From Malikia granosa (GTDB lineage: Bacteria > Pseudomonadota > Gammaproteobacteria > Burkholderiales > Burkholderiaceae_C), in the NCBI RefSeq assembly GCF_002980595.1, contig NZ_PVLQ01000064.1:62001-126000 (forward strand): a stretch of 64,000 nucleotides of DNA, given 5' to 3'. A program made the translations under genes and the position numbers. Every line of letters begins with the position of its first letter. Position 1 is the first letter of the stretch. This document shows positions 27,319-37,853 of this stretch, piece after piece. The notes beneath the pieces are model-generated. The model did no database searches. It was not told where the DNA came from and saw only the letters and a list, made by a program, of their open reading frames with translations.

Positions 27319-28500
27319 TCAGTACAGTTCGAGCGCGAGCGCCGTGGCCTCGCCGCCGCCGATGCACAGCGAGGCCATGCCGCGGCGCAGGCCGCGTTTT
27401 TTCAGCGCGCCGAGCAGGGTGACGATGATGCGTGCGCCCGAGGCGCCGATCGGGTGTCCGAGCGCGCAGGCGCCGCCGTGGACGTTGACGATCTCGTGCG
27501 GCAGGCCGAACTCGCTCATCGCGGCCATGGTGACGGCGGCAAAGGCCTCGTTGATCTCCCACAGCTCGACATCAGCCACCTGCCAGCCCGCGCGCGAGAG
27601 CGCCTTGCGGATCGCGCCGGCCGGTGCGGTGCTGAACCAGGCCGGCTCCTGCGCATGTACCGCCTGCGCGACGATGCGGGCGATCGGCGCGACGCCCAGC
27701 CGGCTGGCGCTCGATTCGCGCATCAAGACGAGTGCGGCGGCGCCGTCCGAGATGCTGCTGGCGTTGGCTGCGGTGATGGTGCCGTCCTGCTTGAAGGCGG
27801 GCTTGAGGCTGCGCAGCCGGTCCAGTCTGGCCTTGAACGGCTGCTCGTCATGGCGGATCACGACTTCGCCCCTGGCGCCCTTGAGCGTGACCGGCGCGAT
27901 CTCCCAGTCGAAGCTGCCGTCCTCGTTGGCGGCCTTGGCGCGCAGGGTCGAGGCGATCGCGTAGTCGTCCTGCTGCTCGCGCGTGAAGCCGAACTTCTCG
28001 ACGCAGGCCTCGGCGAAGACGCCCATGGCCTTGCCGCGCTCGTAGGCGTCCTCCAGGCCGTCGAGTGCCATGTGGTCGAACATCTGGGTCGCGCCGTACT
28101 TCACGCCCTTGCGCGCGAACATCAGGTGCGGCGCGTTGCTCATGCTCTCCATGCCGCCAGCGATGACGACCTCGGCGCTGCCGGCCGCCAGCATGTCGTG
28201 CGCGAACATCGCGCTGCGCATGCCCGAGCCGCACATCTTGCTCAAGGTCACGGCGCCGGCCGAGAGTGGCAGGCCAGCGGCCAGCGCGGCCTGGCGCGCG
28301 GGCGCCTGGCCCTGGCCGGCCATCAGGCAGCAGCCCAGCAGCACCTCGTCGATGGCGCTACCGGGCAGGCCGGCGCGCTCGATGGCGGCGCGGATCGCGA
28401 CGGCGCCGAGCTCCCAGCCGGCCAGGCCGGACAGCTCGCCGAGCAGGCCGCCGATCGGGGTGCGGGCGGCGGAAACGATGACAATCGGATCGTGAGACAT
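27319..28500 (-). CDS. Acetyl-CoA C-acyltransferase (thiolase)
   Basis: A 393-residue degradative/biosynthetic thiolase. The nucleophilic Cys90 is in LSKMCGSGMRS, the His is in NVHGGACALGHPIG and the second Cys in CIGGGEATA. Thiolases cleave 3-ketoacyl-CoA with CoA. In this operon the natural substrate could be 2-methylacetoacetyl-CoA (isoleucine) or acetoacetyl-CoA made by the liu pathway. I start it at the ATG 28500 (MSHDPIVIVSAARTP), with GGAGAAAAAC upstream. It lies 11 bp before the acyl-CoA dehydrogenase gene. Confidence 0.92.
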   Translation of the reverse strand: MSHDPIVIVSAARTPIGGLLGELSGLAGWELGAVAIRAAIERAGLPGSAIDEVLLGCCLMAGQGQAPARQAALAAGLPLSAGAVTLSKMCGSGMRSAMFAHDMLAAGSAEVVIAGGMESMSNAPHLMFARKGVKYGATQMFDHMALDGLEDAYERGKAMGVFAEACVEKFGFTREQQDDYAIASTLRAKAANEDGSFDWEIAPVTLKGARGEVVIRHDEQPFKARLDRLRSLKPAFKQDGTITAANASSISDGAAALVLMRESSASRLGVAPIARIVAQAVHAQEPAWFSTAPAGAIRKALSRAGWQVADVELWEINEAFAAVTMAAMSEFGLPHEIVNVHGGACALGHPIGASGARIIVTLLGALKKRGLRRGMASLCIGGGEATALALELY

Positions 28501-28516
28501 GTTTTTCTCCTTGCCG

Positions 28517-29281
28517 TCACTTGGCCGCCATGCGGATCGCGCCGTCAAGGCGGAAGACTTCGCCATTGAGGTACTGATTGCCCAGGATATGTTCGACCAA
28601 GGCCGCGTATTCGGCTGGCTTGCCCAGCCGCGAAGGGAAGGGCACCATGGCCCCGAGCGCCTGCTGCACCTCGGCCGGCATGCCCAGCAGCATCGGCGTC
28701 TCCATGATGCCGGGCGCTATCGTCATGACGCGGATGCCGCTGTGCGCGAGCTCGCGCGCGATCGGCAGCGTCATCGAGACGATGCCGCCCTTGGATGCCG
28801 CGTAGGCAGCCTGGCCGATCTGGCCGTCGTAGGCCGCGACCGAGGCGGTGTTGACGATGACGCCGCGCTCGCCGCCGTCCTCGGGCTCGCTCTGGCCCAT
28901 GATCTCGGCGGCGAGCCGGATCATGTTGAAGCTGCCGATCAGGTTGATGCCGATCGTGCGCGCGAAGCTCTCGAGCCGGTGCGCGCCGCGCTTGCCGACC
29001 ACCTTCTCGGCCGGCGCGATGCCGGCGCAGTTGACCAGGCCGCGCAGCGGGCCCATCGATTGTGCGACCTCGAAGGCGGCGTGCGCGCTCTCGTCGCTGC
29101 TGACGTCGGTCGGCACGAAGCGGGCCCGCTCGCCGAGCCCGGCCTCGACCTGGCGCCCGGCCTCGGCGTTGATGTCGGCCAGCAAGACCTTGCCGCCGCG
29201 CGCGACCAGCATCGCCGCCGTCGCGGCCCCGAGGCCGGAACCGCCGCCCGTCACCACGAACACCCTGTCCTTGATTTCCAT
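28517..29281 (-). CDS. SDR-type 3-hydroxyacyl-CoA dehydrogenase (HSD10-like)
   Basis: A 254-residue short-chain dehydrogenase like the type II 3-hydroxyacyl-CoA dehydrogenase HSD17B10, which oxidises 2-methyl-3-hydroxybutyryl-CoA. Features: [11 protein letters not shown] (NAD-binding), [15 protein letters not shown] (the insertion typical of this subfamily), the catalytic Ser in [19 protein letters not shown], and [11 protein letters not shown]. It is the first gene of the reverse operon, with a good promoter upstream. NAD is the expected cofactor by family. No enoyl-CoA hydratase is in this operon; liuC or another hydratase would have to supply that step. Confidence 0.88.
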   Translation of the reverse strand: MEIKDRVFVVTGGGSGLGAATAAMLVARGGKVLLADINAEAGRQVEAGLGERARFVPTDVSSDESAHAAFEVAQSMGPLRGLVNCAGIAPAEKVVGKRGAHRLESFARTIGINLIGSFNMIRLAAEIMGQSEPEDGGERGVIVNTASVAAYDGQIGQAAYAASKGGIVSMTLPIARELAHSGIRVMTIAPGIMETPMLLGMPAEVQQALGAMVPFPSRLGKPAEYAALVEHILGNQYLNGEVFRLDGAIRMAAK

Positions 29282-29329
29282 CGCATGCTCCTTTGCTTTC
29301 TTGTGCGCGCCAGCGCGACGCTTTCGGTC

Positions 29330-29358
29330 ACTGTAGGAGGCTGGCGCCCCGGGTTCAA
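29330..29358 (-). promoter_or_regulatory. Sigma-70 promoter of the SDR-thiolase-dehydrogenase-racemase operon
   Basis: On the reverse strand TTGAAC (29358-29353), a 17-base spacer and TACAGT (29335-29330). Both boxes match consensus at four of six positions or more, and the spacing is ideal. The SDR start codon follows about 48 bases downstream. The region is shared with the start of the divergent AraC gene (29380). Confidence 0.55.
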
Positions 29359-29379
29359 TGCCGCAAGCGCGCAAGTACC

Positions 29380-30504
29380 ATGAGCGAATCGGTCAATCAT
29401 TCGCAGCCGTCGACGCTCGAGGTCGAGAAGGGCACGATCGCGATCGCCTTCGTGCACGAGGCGCTGGCCTGCCTGCGCGAGCGCGGCATCGACGAGCGCC
29501 CGCTGCTGGCGCGCGCCGGCATCTCGGCCGAGCTGCTCGCGCTGCCGCAGGCGCGCGTGTCGTCGGCCGCCTACGGCCTGCTCTGGCATGGCATCGCGCA
29601 GCAGATCGACGACGAGTTCTTCGGGCTCGACAGCCGGCGCATGAAGTCGGGCAGCTTCACCCTGCTGTGCCACGCGCTGATCCATGCCGACACGCTCGAG
29701 CGCGCGCTGCGCCGCGCACTGCGCTTCCTGCGCCTGCTGCTCGACGATTTCCATGGCGAGCTCGAGATCCATGGTGCCGTCGCGCGCATCCGCATCATCG
29801 ACCGCATCGATGCCGCCACCGGCGAGCCGATCGCCCCGCGGCGCGCCTTCGCCTACGGCACCTACCTGCTCTTGCTGCATGGATTGGCCTGCTGGCTGGT
29901 CGGGCGCCGCATTCCGCTGCTGAGCGCGCAATTCCGCTGCGCCGAGCCGCCCTACAGCCAGGAATGGCGGGTGCTGTTCGCGCAGGAGCTCGGCTTTGCC
30001 CAGGCCGGCTCAGGCATCAGCTTCGACGCCGGCTACCTGGCGCTGCGCAACCGCCGCGACGAAGCCGCGATGAAGGCCTTCCTGCGCTCGGCGCCGGCCA
30101 ACTTCCTGGTCAAGTACAAGAACAGCGCCGCGCTGTCGGCGCGCATCAGGCGCCGCCTGCGCGGGCAGGCGGTGGCCGACTGGCCCGGTTTGCCCGAGCT
30201 CGCGCGCCAGCTGAACCTGTCGGAGGCGACGCTGCGCCGGCGCCTCGACGCCGAGGGCAGCTCCTACCGCCAGATACTCGACGACCTGCGGCGCGACATG
30301 GCGATCGACCGGCTGGCCGACCGTGAGGCCAGCCTGGCCGACATCGCGGCGGCGCTCGGATTCTCCGAGGCCAGCGCCTTCCACCGGGCGTTCAGGAAAT
30401 GGACCGGTTCGCGCCCGGGCGACTATCGCCTGCCGCGAGCTCGCGCTGCTGCTGGCGGTAGTCCGCTGGCGTCTGTCCGGTCCAGCCGCGAAAGGCCCGG
30501 ATGA
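29380..30504 (+). CDS. AraC-family transcriptional regulator (1)
   Basis: A 374-residue regulator with an N-terminal arabinose-binding-like domain (PF12625 type; e.g. [28 protein letters not shown]) and a C-terminal double HTH (about residues 260-350), including [28 protein letters not shown] and [25 protein letters not shown]. Regulators of this shape often control fatty-acid or acyl-CoA catabolic genes. It is divergent from the SDR operon and lies near the liu genes, so one of these is the likely target. Its last 113 bp overlap the 3' end of the next, convergent AraC gene; the tail after PGDYR is low-complexity and probably dispensable. Confidence 0.88.
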   Translation: MSESVNHSQPSTLEVEKGTIAIAFVHEALACLRERGIDERPLLARAGISAELLALPQARVSSAAYGLLWHGIAQQIDDEFFGLDSRRMKSGSFTLLCHALIHADTLERALRRALRFLRLLLDDFHGELEIHGAVARIRIIDRIDAATGEPIAPRRAFAYGTYLLLLHGLACWLVGRRIPLLSAQFRCAEPPYSQEWRVLFAQELGFAQAGSGISFDAGYLALRNRRDEAAMKAFLRSAPANFLVKYKNSAALSARIRRRLRGQAVADWPGLPELARQLNLSEATLRRRLDAEGSSYRQILDDLRRDMAIDRLADREASLADIAAALGFSEASAFHRAFRKWTGSRPGDYRLPRARAAAGGSPLASVRSSRERPG

Positions 30505-31534
30505 AGCTCTTCTCGCTCGTGAAGCCGACCGCCTCGGCCAGCTGCTTGTTGGGCTTTTGCGTGCGCAGCAGCAGCTCGATCGCGCGCTCGCGCCGCACCG
30601 CGTCTTTCAGCGCCTGCAGCGAGCTGCCGAGCTCCTGCAGCTGGCGGTGCAGCGTGCGCGGCGAGACATGCAGCAGCGAGGCCAGCCCCTCGGCGTTGTG
30701 CGCCTGCTGCGGCTGGCTGCGCAGCAGCTGGCGCACCCGCTCGAGCAGCAGCCGGTCGCGCCGGTAGGACTGGACCATCAGCGGCAGCGCGTTCTTGAGC
30801 AGCTGGTTCATCGCGGCCTCGTCGCGGCGCAGCGGCAACTCCAGATAGCGCGCGTCGAAGCGGATGCAGGTCTGCGCGGCCGAGAACTGCACCGGGCCCG
30901 GGAACAGCACCGCGTAGCTGTCGCGGTGCGGCGGTGCCGCGAAGCTGAAGCTCGCGCCCAGCAGCGGGATGCGCGAGTCGCTGTACCAGCAGGCCAGGCC
31001 GTGGATGTTGCGCAGCACCGAGACATGGCAGAACTCGCGCGTTGGCAGCGGCGCGCGCGGGTCGTCCAGGGTGATGGTCGCCACGCCATCGGCCTCGCCC
31101 AGCGCGAGCGCGATGTCGTCGACCAGCAGCCCGTGATGCCGGCACCAGCGCTTGAGCGCCAGCCTGAGCGTGGGCGCGCCGAGCGAGCCGCGCGCCAGCA
31201 GGCCGTAGCTGCCCCAGGGCAGGCGGCGACCGAACCAGCCCAGCGCCTCGTCGTCGAGTTCGCGCATCGCGTGGCCCGACAGCCGCTCCATCTGCAGCGC
31301 GCTGATGCGTGCGTCCGGATCGCTGATGCGGTCTGGCGGGATTTGTGCCGCAGCCCAGGCCCCGGCCGGGTCCATTCCGCGCCTGGCATAGGCCCAGGCG
31401 ATGGCCTGGACGAAGCCCATCGGCGTCACAGCCTTGCCGGGCTGCCTGGGGCTGGCAGCCGGCAGCTGGCTGTCTTGCGGATGGGGGCTTGGCGCGATGC
31501 TGGGCGGCATTTGCAGGCAGGGATCGGATGGCAT
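30392..31534 (-). CDS. AraC-family transcriptional regulator (2)
   Basis: A 380-residue paralogue of the neighbouring regulator with the same layout: a PF12625-type sensor domain and a C-terminal HTH ([55 protein letters not shown]). An N-terminal Pro/Ser/Gln-rich segment of about 38 residues precedes the domain, so the true start could be the later Met of MPPSIAP or MGFVQA. It diverges from the acyl-CoA synthetase/liu operon, with 87 bp between, and the conserved GAATTGCAACCA element abuts its start codon. It is the best candidate regulator of that operon and of itself (inference). Confidence 0.86.
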   Translation of the reverse strand: MPSDPCLQMPPSIAPSPHPQDSQLPAASPRQPGKAVTPMGFVQAIAWAYARRGMDPAGAWAAAQIPPDRISDPDARISALQMERLSGHAMRELDDEALGWFGRRLPWGSYGLLARGSLGAPTLRLALKRWCRHHGLLVDDIALALGEADGVATITLDDPRAPLPTREFCHVSVLRNIHGLACWYSDSRIPLLGASFSFAAPPHRDSYAVLFPGPVQFSAAQTCIRFDARYLELPLRRDEAAMNQLLKNALPLMVQSYRRDRLLLERVRQLLRSQPQQAHNAEGLASLLHVSPRTLHRQLQELGSSLQALKDAVRRERAIELLLRTQKPNKQLAEAVGFTSEKSFIRAFRGWTGQTPADYRQQQRELAAGDSRPGANRSIS

Positions 31535-31579
31535 GAATTGCAACCATTGTGGCACACGCCAAGGGTTTTGCCTGCCTAA
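31535..31579 (+). promoter_or_regulatory. Regulatory module upstream of the acyl-CoA synthetase/liu operon
   Basis: GAATTGCAACCA at 31535-31546, 23 bases, then GCCTGCCTAA at 31570-31579, with TAACAT as the probable -10 (31577-31582). It matches the ivd upstream module block for block. It sits between the AraC(2) start codon and the synthetase gene, whose ATG follows 42 bases later after the same CAGGAGACAA ribosome-binding context as ivd. Confidence 0.55.
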
Positions 31580-31621
31580 CATGGCTGCACAAGAACCATC
31601 GAGCGACAGCAGGAGACAAGC

Positions 31622-33349
31622 ATGCAACAAGACAACAGGACACCGGATCAAGCCCCACTGGCCCTGGCGCGCGGCGCCACCGAGCAGCCGCTGATCGAGC
31701 AGACCATAGGCGAGTGCTTCGACGCCATGGTCGCGCGCCAGCCCGAGCACGAGGCGCTGGTCAGCGTGCACCAGGGCCTGCGCTACAGCTACCGGCAGCT
31801 GCAGCAGGCCGCGCGCCAGCTCGCGAGCGCCTTGCTCGGGCTGGGCCTGCAGCCGGGCGACCGCATCGGCATCTGGTCGCACAACAATGCCGAGTGGGTG
31901 CTGATGCAGCTGGCCACGGCCCAGGTCGGACTGGTGCTGGTCAACATCAACCCGGCCTATCGCACCGCCGAGGTCGAGTACGCGCTCAACAAGGTCGGCT
32001 GCCGCGCGCTGGTGACGATGCGGCAGTTCAAGAGCAGCGATTATCTGGCCATGCTGCAGCAGCTGGCGCCCGAATGGGCGCACGGCCAGCCGGGCGCGCT
32101 CGAGTCAGGCACCTTGCCGCACCTGCGCAGCGTGGTCTGGATCGACCAGCCCGGCCAGGGCGAGGAAGTGCCGGGCCTGCTGCGCTTTTCCGAGCTGATG
32201 GCGCGCGGCCGATCCGACGATCCGCGCATCGACCGCATCGCCGCCACGCTCAAGCCCATTGATCCGATCAACATCCAGTTCACCAGCGGCACCACCGGCT
32301 TCCCCAAGGGCGCGACGCTCACCCACCGCAACATCCTGAACAACGGCTATTTCATCGGCGAGGCGATGCGCCTGAGCCCGGTCGACCGGCTCTGCATCCC
32401 GGTGCCGCTCTATCACTGCTTCGGCATGGTGCTGGGCAACCTGGCCTGCCTGACGCATGGCTCGACCATCGTCTATCCGAACGACGCCTTCGATCCGCTC
32501 GCCGTGCTGCAGACGGTGCAGGACGAGCGCTGCACCGGCCTGCATGGCGTGCCGACCATGTTCATCGCCGAGCTCGATCACCCGCGTTTTGCCGAGTTCG
32601 ATCTGTCTAGCCTGCGTACCGGCATCATGGCCGGCTCGCCCTGTCCGATCGAGGTCATGAAGCGGGTGGTCAGCGACATGCACCTGGACCAGATCACGAT
32701 TGCCTACGGCATGACCGAGACCAGCCCGGTCAGCTGCCAGAGCCGCACCGACACCCCGCTGGACAAGCGGGTCTCGACCGTCGGCCAGGTCCAGCCCCAC
32801 CTCGAGGTCCGGATCGCCGACCCCGAGACCGGCGCCACGCTCGCGCGCGGCCAGGCCGGTGAACTGTGCACGCGCGGCTACTCGGTCATGCAGGGCTATT
32901 GGGGCGACGAGGCCAGGACGCGCGAGGCGATCGACCCCGAGGGCTGGATGCACACCGGCGACCTCGCGACCATGGACGAGGAGGGCTATGTCAACATCGT
33001 CGGCCGCATCAAGGACATGGTGATCCGTGGCGGCGAGAACATCTACCCGCGCGAGATCGAGGAGTTCCTCTACCGCCTGCCGCAGGTGCAGGACGTGCAG
33101 GTGGTCGGCGTGCCCGACCAGCGCTTCGGCGAGGAGCTCTGCGCCTGGATCGTCGTCAAGCCGGGCCAGGCCCTGTCCGAGGACGAGGTGCGCGACTACT
33201 GCCGCGGCCGCATCGCCCACTACAAGATTCCGCGCCATATCCGCTTCGTCGAGGGCTTCCCGATGACGGTGACCGGCAAGATCCAGAAGTTCAGGATCCG
33301 CGAGGCGATGAAGGAACAGCTCGGCCTGCAAGAAGCCAGGACGGCCTGA
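31622..33349 (+). CDS. AMP-forming acyl-CoA synthetase
   Basis: A 575-residue ANL-superfamily acyl-CoA ligase: carboxylic acid + ATP + CoA gives acyl-CoA + AMP + PPi. Motifs are [16 protein letters not shown] (P-loop), [12 protein letters not shown], the hinge region [20 protein letters not shown] and the C-terminal lysine in TVTGKIQKF (near residue 559). It resembles fatty-acyl-CoA synthetases of the kind found in leucine/isovalerate and acyclic-terpene clusters. As first gene of the liu operon it may activate free isovalerate or 3-methylcrotonate; that is inference. liuB follows after 47 bp. Confidence 0.9.
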   Translation: MQQDNRTPDQAPLALARGATEQPLIEQTIGECFDAMVARQPEHEALVSVHQGLRYSYRQLQQAARQLASALLGLGLQPGDRIGIWSHNNAEWVLMQLATAQVGLVLVNINPAYRTAEVEYALNKVGCRALVTMRQFKSSDYLAMLQQLAPEWAHGQPGALESGTLPHLRSVVWIDQPGQGEEVPGLLRFSELMARGRSDDPRIDRIAATLKPIDPINIQFTSGTTGFPKGATLTHRNILNNGYFIGEAMRLSPVDRLCIPVPLYHCFGMVLGNLACLTHGSTIVYPNDAFDPLAVLQTVQDERCTGLHGVPTMFIAELDHPRFAEFDLSSLRTGIMAGSPCPIEVMKRVVSDMHLDQITIAYGMTETSPVSCQSRTDTPLDKRVSTVGQVQPHLEVRIADPETGATLARGQAGELCTRGYSVMQGYWGDEARTREAIDPEGWMHTGDLATMDEEGYVNIVGRIKDMVIRGGENIYPREIEEFLYRLPQVQDVQVVGVPDQRFGEELCAWIVVKPGQALSEDEVRDYCRGRIAHYKIPRHIRFVEGFPMTVTGKIQKFRIREAMKEQLGLQEARTA

Positions 33350-33396
33350 AGCGCCTGCAAGCCCCTTACCCGCAAGATCCCAGAAGAAAGCCCCCG

Positions 33397-35004
<1,608 letters not shown>

Positions 35005-35011
35005 GGCAGAG

Positions 35012-35791
35012 ATGAGCAACCTGAACCTCAAGGTCGAGGCGCGCCGCGCCACCCTCACGCTGACCCGGCCCGAGCTGCGCAATGCCTTCAACGACGAGGT
35101 GATCGCCGAGCTGACCCAGGCCTTCACCGAGCTGGGGGCCCGCGAGGACGTGCGCGTCATCGTGCTGGCGGCCGAGGGGCCGGCCTTCTGCGCCGGCGCC
35201 GACCTCAACTGGATGCGCCGCATGGCCGACTACGACCGCGCGCAGAACCTGGCCGACGCGGCGCGGCTGGCCGAGATGCTGCGCGTGATCCACCACTGCC
35301 CGCAGCCGGTCATCGCCCGCGTCCAGGGCGATGTCTATGCCGGCGGCATGGGCCTGGTGGCCTGCTGCGACATCGCGCTCAGCGCCGATTGCGCGCATTA
35401 CTGCCTGAGCGAAACAAGGCTCGGCCTGCTGCCCGCGACCATCAGCCCCTATGTGATCCGCGCCATGGGACCGCGCGCCGCGCAGCGCTACTGCCTGAGC
35501 GCCGAGCGCTTCGATGCCGCCGAGGCGCTGCGCATCGGCTTCGTGCACGAGGTCGTCGCGGCCGACCGGCTCGACGAGCGGGTCGACGCGGTCGCCCAGG
35601 CGCTGGTCAACGCGAGCCCGGCGGCGGTGCGTGCCTGCAAGCGCCTGCTGCAGGACGTTGTCCAGCGCGAGATCGACGCTGCGCTGATCGCCCAGACGGT
35701 CGAGGCGATCGCCGACATCCGTGCCAGCACCGAGGGCCGGGAGGGCGTGCAGTCCTTCCTGCAAAAACGTCAGCCGGCCTGGCTGGCTTGA
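35012..35791 (+). CDS. liuC: Methylglutaconyl-CoA hydratase (crotonase family)
   Basis: A 259-residue crotonase-fold enzyme, assigned to hydration of 3-methylglutaconyl-CoA to HMG-CoA from its place between liuB and liuD. FCAGADLNWMRRM forms one part of the oxyanion hole, and GDVYAGGMGLVACCDIALS the other. Of the two acidic residues of classical crotonase, the first (Glu144 position) is Gly here and the second is kept in LSETRLGLLP. Loss of the first is common among LiuC-type members, so it does not argue against hydratase activity. It may also serve the reverse operon, which lacks a hydratase. Confidence 0.88.
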   Translation: MSNLNLKVEARRATLTLTRPELRNAFNDEVIAELTQAFTELGAREDVRVIVLAAEGPAFCAGADLNWMRRMADYDRAQNLADAARLAEMLRVIHHCPQPVIARVQGDVYAGGMGLVACCDIALSADCAHYCLSETRLGLLPATISPYVIRAMGPRAAQRYCLSAERFDAAEALRIGFVHEVVAADRLDERVDAVAQALVNASPAAVRACKRLLQDVVQREIDAALIAQTVEAIADIRASTEGREGVQSFLQKRQPAWLA

Positions 35792-35801
35792 GGAGACAGA
35801 C

Positions 35802-37835
35802 ATGTTCAAGAAAATCCTGATCGCCAACCGCGGCGAAATCGCCTGCCGCGTCGCGGCCACTGCGCGCCGCCTCGGCATCAAGACCGTCGCGGTCCATTCG
35901 GACGCCGATGCCGGCGCCAAGCATGTCGCGGCCTGCGACGAGGCCATCCACATCGGCGGCAGCGCGCCCAAGGACAGCTACCTGCGCTGGCCGGCCATCC
36001 TCGAGGCCGCCCAGGCCACCGGCGCCCAGGCCATCCACCCCGGCTACGGCTTCCTGAGCGAGAACGAGGAGTTCGCCCAGGCCTGCGCCGCTGCCGGCCT
36101 GGTCTTCATCGGCCCGCCGGCTTCCGCCATCAAGGACATGGGCCTGAAGGCCGAGTCCAAGCGCCTGATGGAGCAGGCCCAGGTGCCGCTGGTGCCCGGC
36201 TACCACGGCGCCAACCAGGATGCAGCCTTGCTGCAGGCCGAGGCGGACCGCATCGGCTATCCCGTGCTGATCAAGGCCAGCGCGGGCGGCGGCGGCAAGG
36301 GCATGCGCGCGGTCGATCGCAGCGAGGACTTTGCCGCCGCGCTCGCCTCCTGCCAGCGCGAGGCCAGCAACAGCTTCGGCGACGATGCGGTGCTGATCGA
36401 GAAATATGTCCAGCGCCCGCGCCACATCGAGATCCAGGTCTTCGGCGACCAGCACGGCAACATCGTCTACCTGTTCGAGCGCGACTGCTCGGTACAGCGC
36501 CGGCACCAGAAGGTGCTCGAGGAAGCGCCCGCGCCCGGCATGACGCCCGAGCTGCGCGCCCGCATGGGCGAGGCGGCGGTGGCGGCGGCGCGTGCCGTGA
36601 ACTATGTCGGCGCCGGCACGGTGGAATTCATCGTCGAGCAGCCGGGCGGCTACGAGCATCCCGAGCAGATGAAGTTCTACTTCATGGAGATGAACACCCG
36701 GCTGCAGGTCGAGCACCCGGTGACCGAGGCCATCACCGGCCTCGACCTGGTCGAGTGGCAGCTGCGCGTGGCCGCCGGCGAGCCGCTGCCGCTGGCGCAG
36801 GAGCAGCTGCAGATCAAGGGCCACGCGATCGAGGCCCGCATCTGCGCCGAGAACCCGGAGCGCCAGTTCCTGCCCGCGACCGGCCGGCTCGACCGCTACC
36901 GCAAGCCCGCGCACGACAGCTTCCGGATCGCTTCGGTGCGCTTCGACGACGGCGTGCGCGAGGGCGATGCGATCAGCCCCTTCTACGACTCGATGGTCGC
37001 CAAGCTGATCGTGCAGGGCGACACGCGCGAGCAGGCGCTGGCCCGCCTCGACGAGGCCCTGGCCCAGACCCATATCGTGGGCCTGGCGACCAATGTCCAG
37101 TTCCTGCGCCAGGTGGTGCGCAGCGAATCGTTTGCCGGCGCCAGGCTGGACACCGCGCTGATCGAGCGCGAGCGCGCCGCGCTGTTCGGCCAGGACCCGG
37201 TCGGCCTGCCGCTGGCGGTCGCCGCCGCCGTCGCGCAGACCCTGCTGGCCGAGCGCGCCTGTCAAGGCCCCGATCCGTTCAGCAAGACCGATGGCTGGCG
37301 CAGCCATGGCATCTTCGCGCGCCGCTTTGCCTTCGACTACCTCGGCGAGCGCGTGTCCGCCACGCTGTCCTATCACCGCGATGCCGCGCTCCAGCTGACC
37401 GTGGGCGAGGGCGCGACAGCTGTATCGGGCCCGCTGCAATTCACGCCGCGCCAGCCAGGCGACTGGGCGCTCGACATCGCGTTTGGCACGCAGCGCAGCC
37501 GCGCCACCGTCTATCTGGACGGCGAGCGGGTCGAGGTCTTCACGCCGCAGGGCGCCGCGCAGCTGGTCGAGGTCGACCTGCTGGCGCATGCTGGCGACAG
37601 CGGCGCGGAAGGCGGCCGCCTGACCGCGCCGATGCCGGGCAAGGTGGTCGCCTTCCTGGTCGCGGCCGGCGAGCGCGTCGCCCAGGGCCAGCCGCTGGCG
37701 GTGATGGAGGCGATGAAGATGGAGCACACCATCGCCGCGCCCGCCGACGGCGTGGTGTCCGAGCTGCTGTACGCGGTCGGCGACCAGGTCGGCGATGGGG
37801 CCGAACTGCTCAAGCTCGAGCTCGAGCTGGCCTGA
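35802..37835 (+). CDS. liuD: 3-Methylcrotonyl-CoA carboxylase, biotin-containing (alpha) subunit
   Basis: A 677-residue subunit with an N-terminal biotin carboxylase (KILIANRGEIACRV; ATP-grasp KASAGGGGKGMR; EMNTRLQVEHPVTE), a linker domain (about residues 470-590) and a C-terminal biotinyl domain whose VMEAMKMEH carries the biotinylated Lys639. It carboxylates biotin using ATP and bicarbonate and works with LiuB. Length suits MCC alpha. The ATG at 35802 has GAGGAGA upstream; the frame upstream runs over the end of liuC and is not used. Confidence 0.95.
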   Translation: MFKKILIANRGEIACRVAATARRLGIKTVAVHSDADAGAKHVAACDEAIHIGGSAPKDSYLRWPAILEAAQATGAQAIHPGYGFLSENEEFAQACAAAGLVFIGPPASAIKDMGLKAESKRLMEQAQVPLVPGYHGANQDAALLQAEADRIGYPVLIKASAGGGGKGMRAVDRSEDFAAALASCQREASNSFGDDAVLIEKYVQRPRHIEIQVFGDQHGNIVYLFERDCSVQRRHQKVLEEAPAPGMTPELRARMGEAAVAAARAVNYVGAGTVEFIVEQPGGYEHPEQMKFYFMEMNTRLQVEHPVTEAITGLDLVEWQLRVAAGEPLPLAQEQLQIKGHAIEARICAENPERQFLPATGRLDRYRKPAHDSFRIASVRFDDGVREGDAISPFYDSMVAKLIVQGDTREQALARLDEALAQTHIVGLATNVQFLRQVVRSESFAGARLDTALIERERAALFGQDPVGLPLAVAAAVAQTLLAERACQGPDPFSKTDGWRSHGIFARRFAFDYLGERVSATLSYHRDAALQLTVGEGATAVSGPLQFTPRQPGDWALDIAFGTQRSRATVYLDGERVEVFTPQGAAQLVEVDLLAHAGDSGAEGGRLTAPMPGKVVAFLVAAGERVAQGQPLAVMEAMKMEHTIAAPADGVVSELLYAVGDQVGDGAELLKLELELA

Positions 37836-37853
37836 AACCGCAGAGGAATCCCG

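Noticed and set aside
35330-35420. Loss of one catalytic Glu in the crotonase-family protein as a sign of inactivity
   Set aside because: Many LiuC-type hydratases lack this residue while keeping the second Glu, which is present here.
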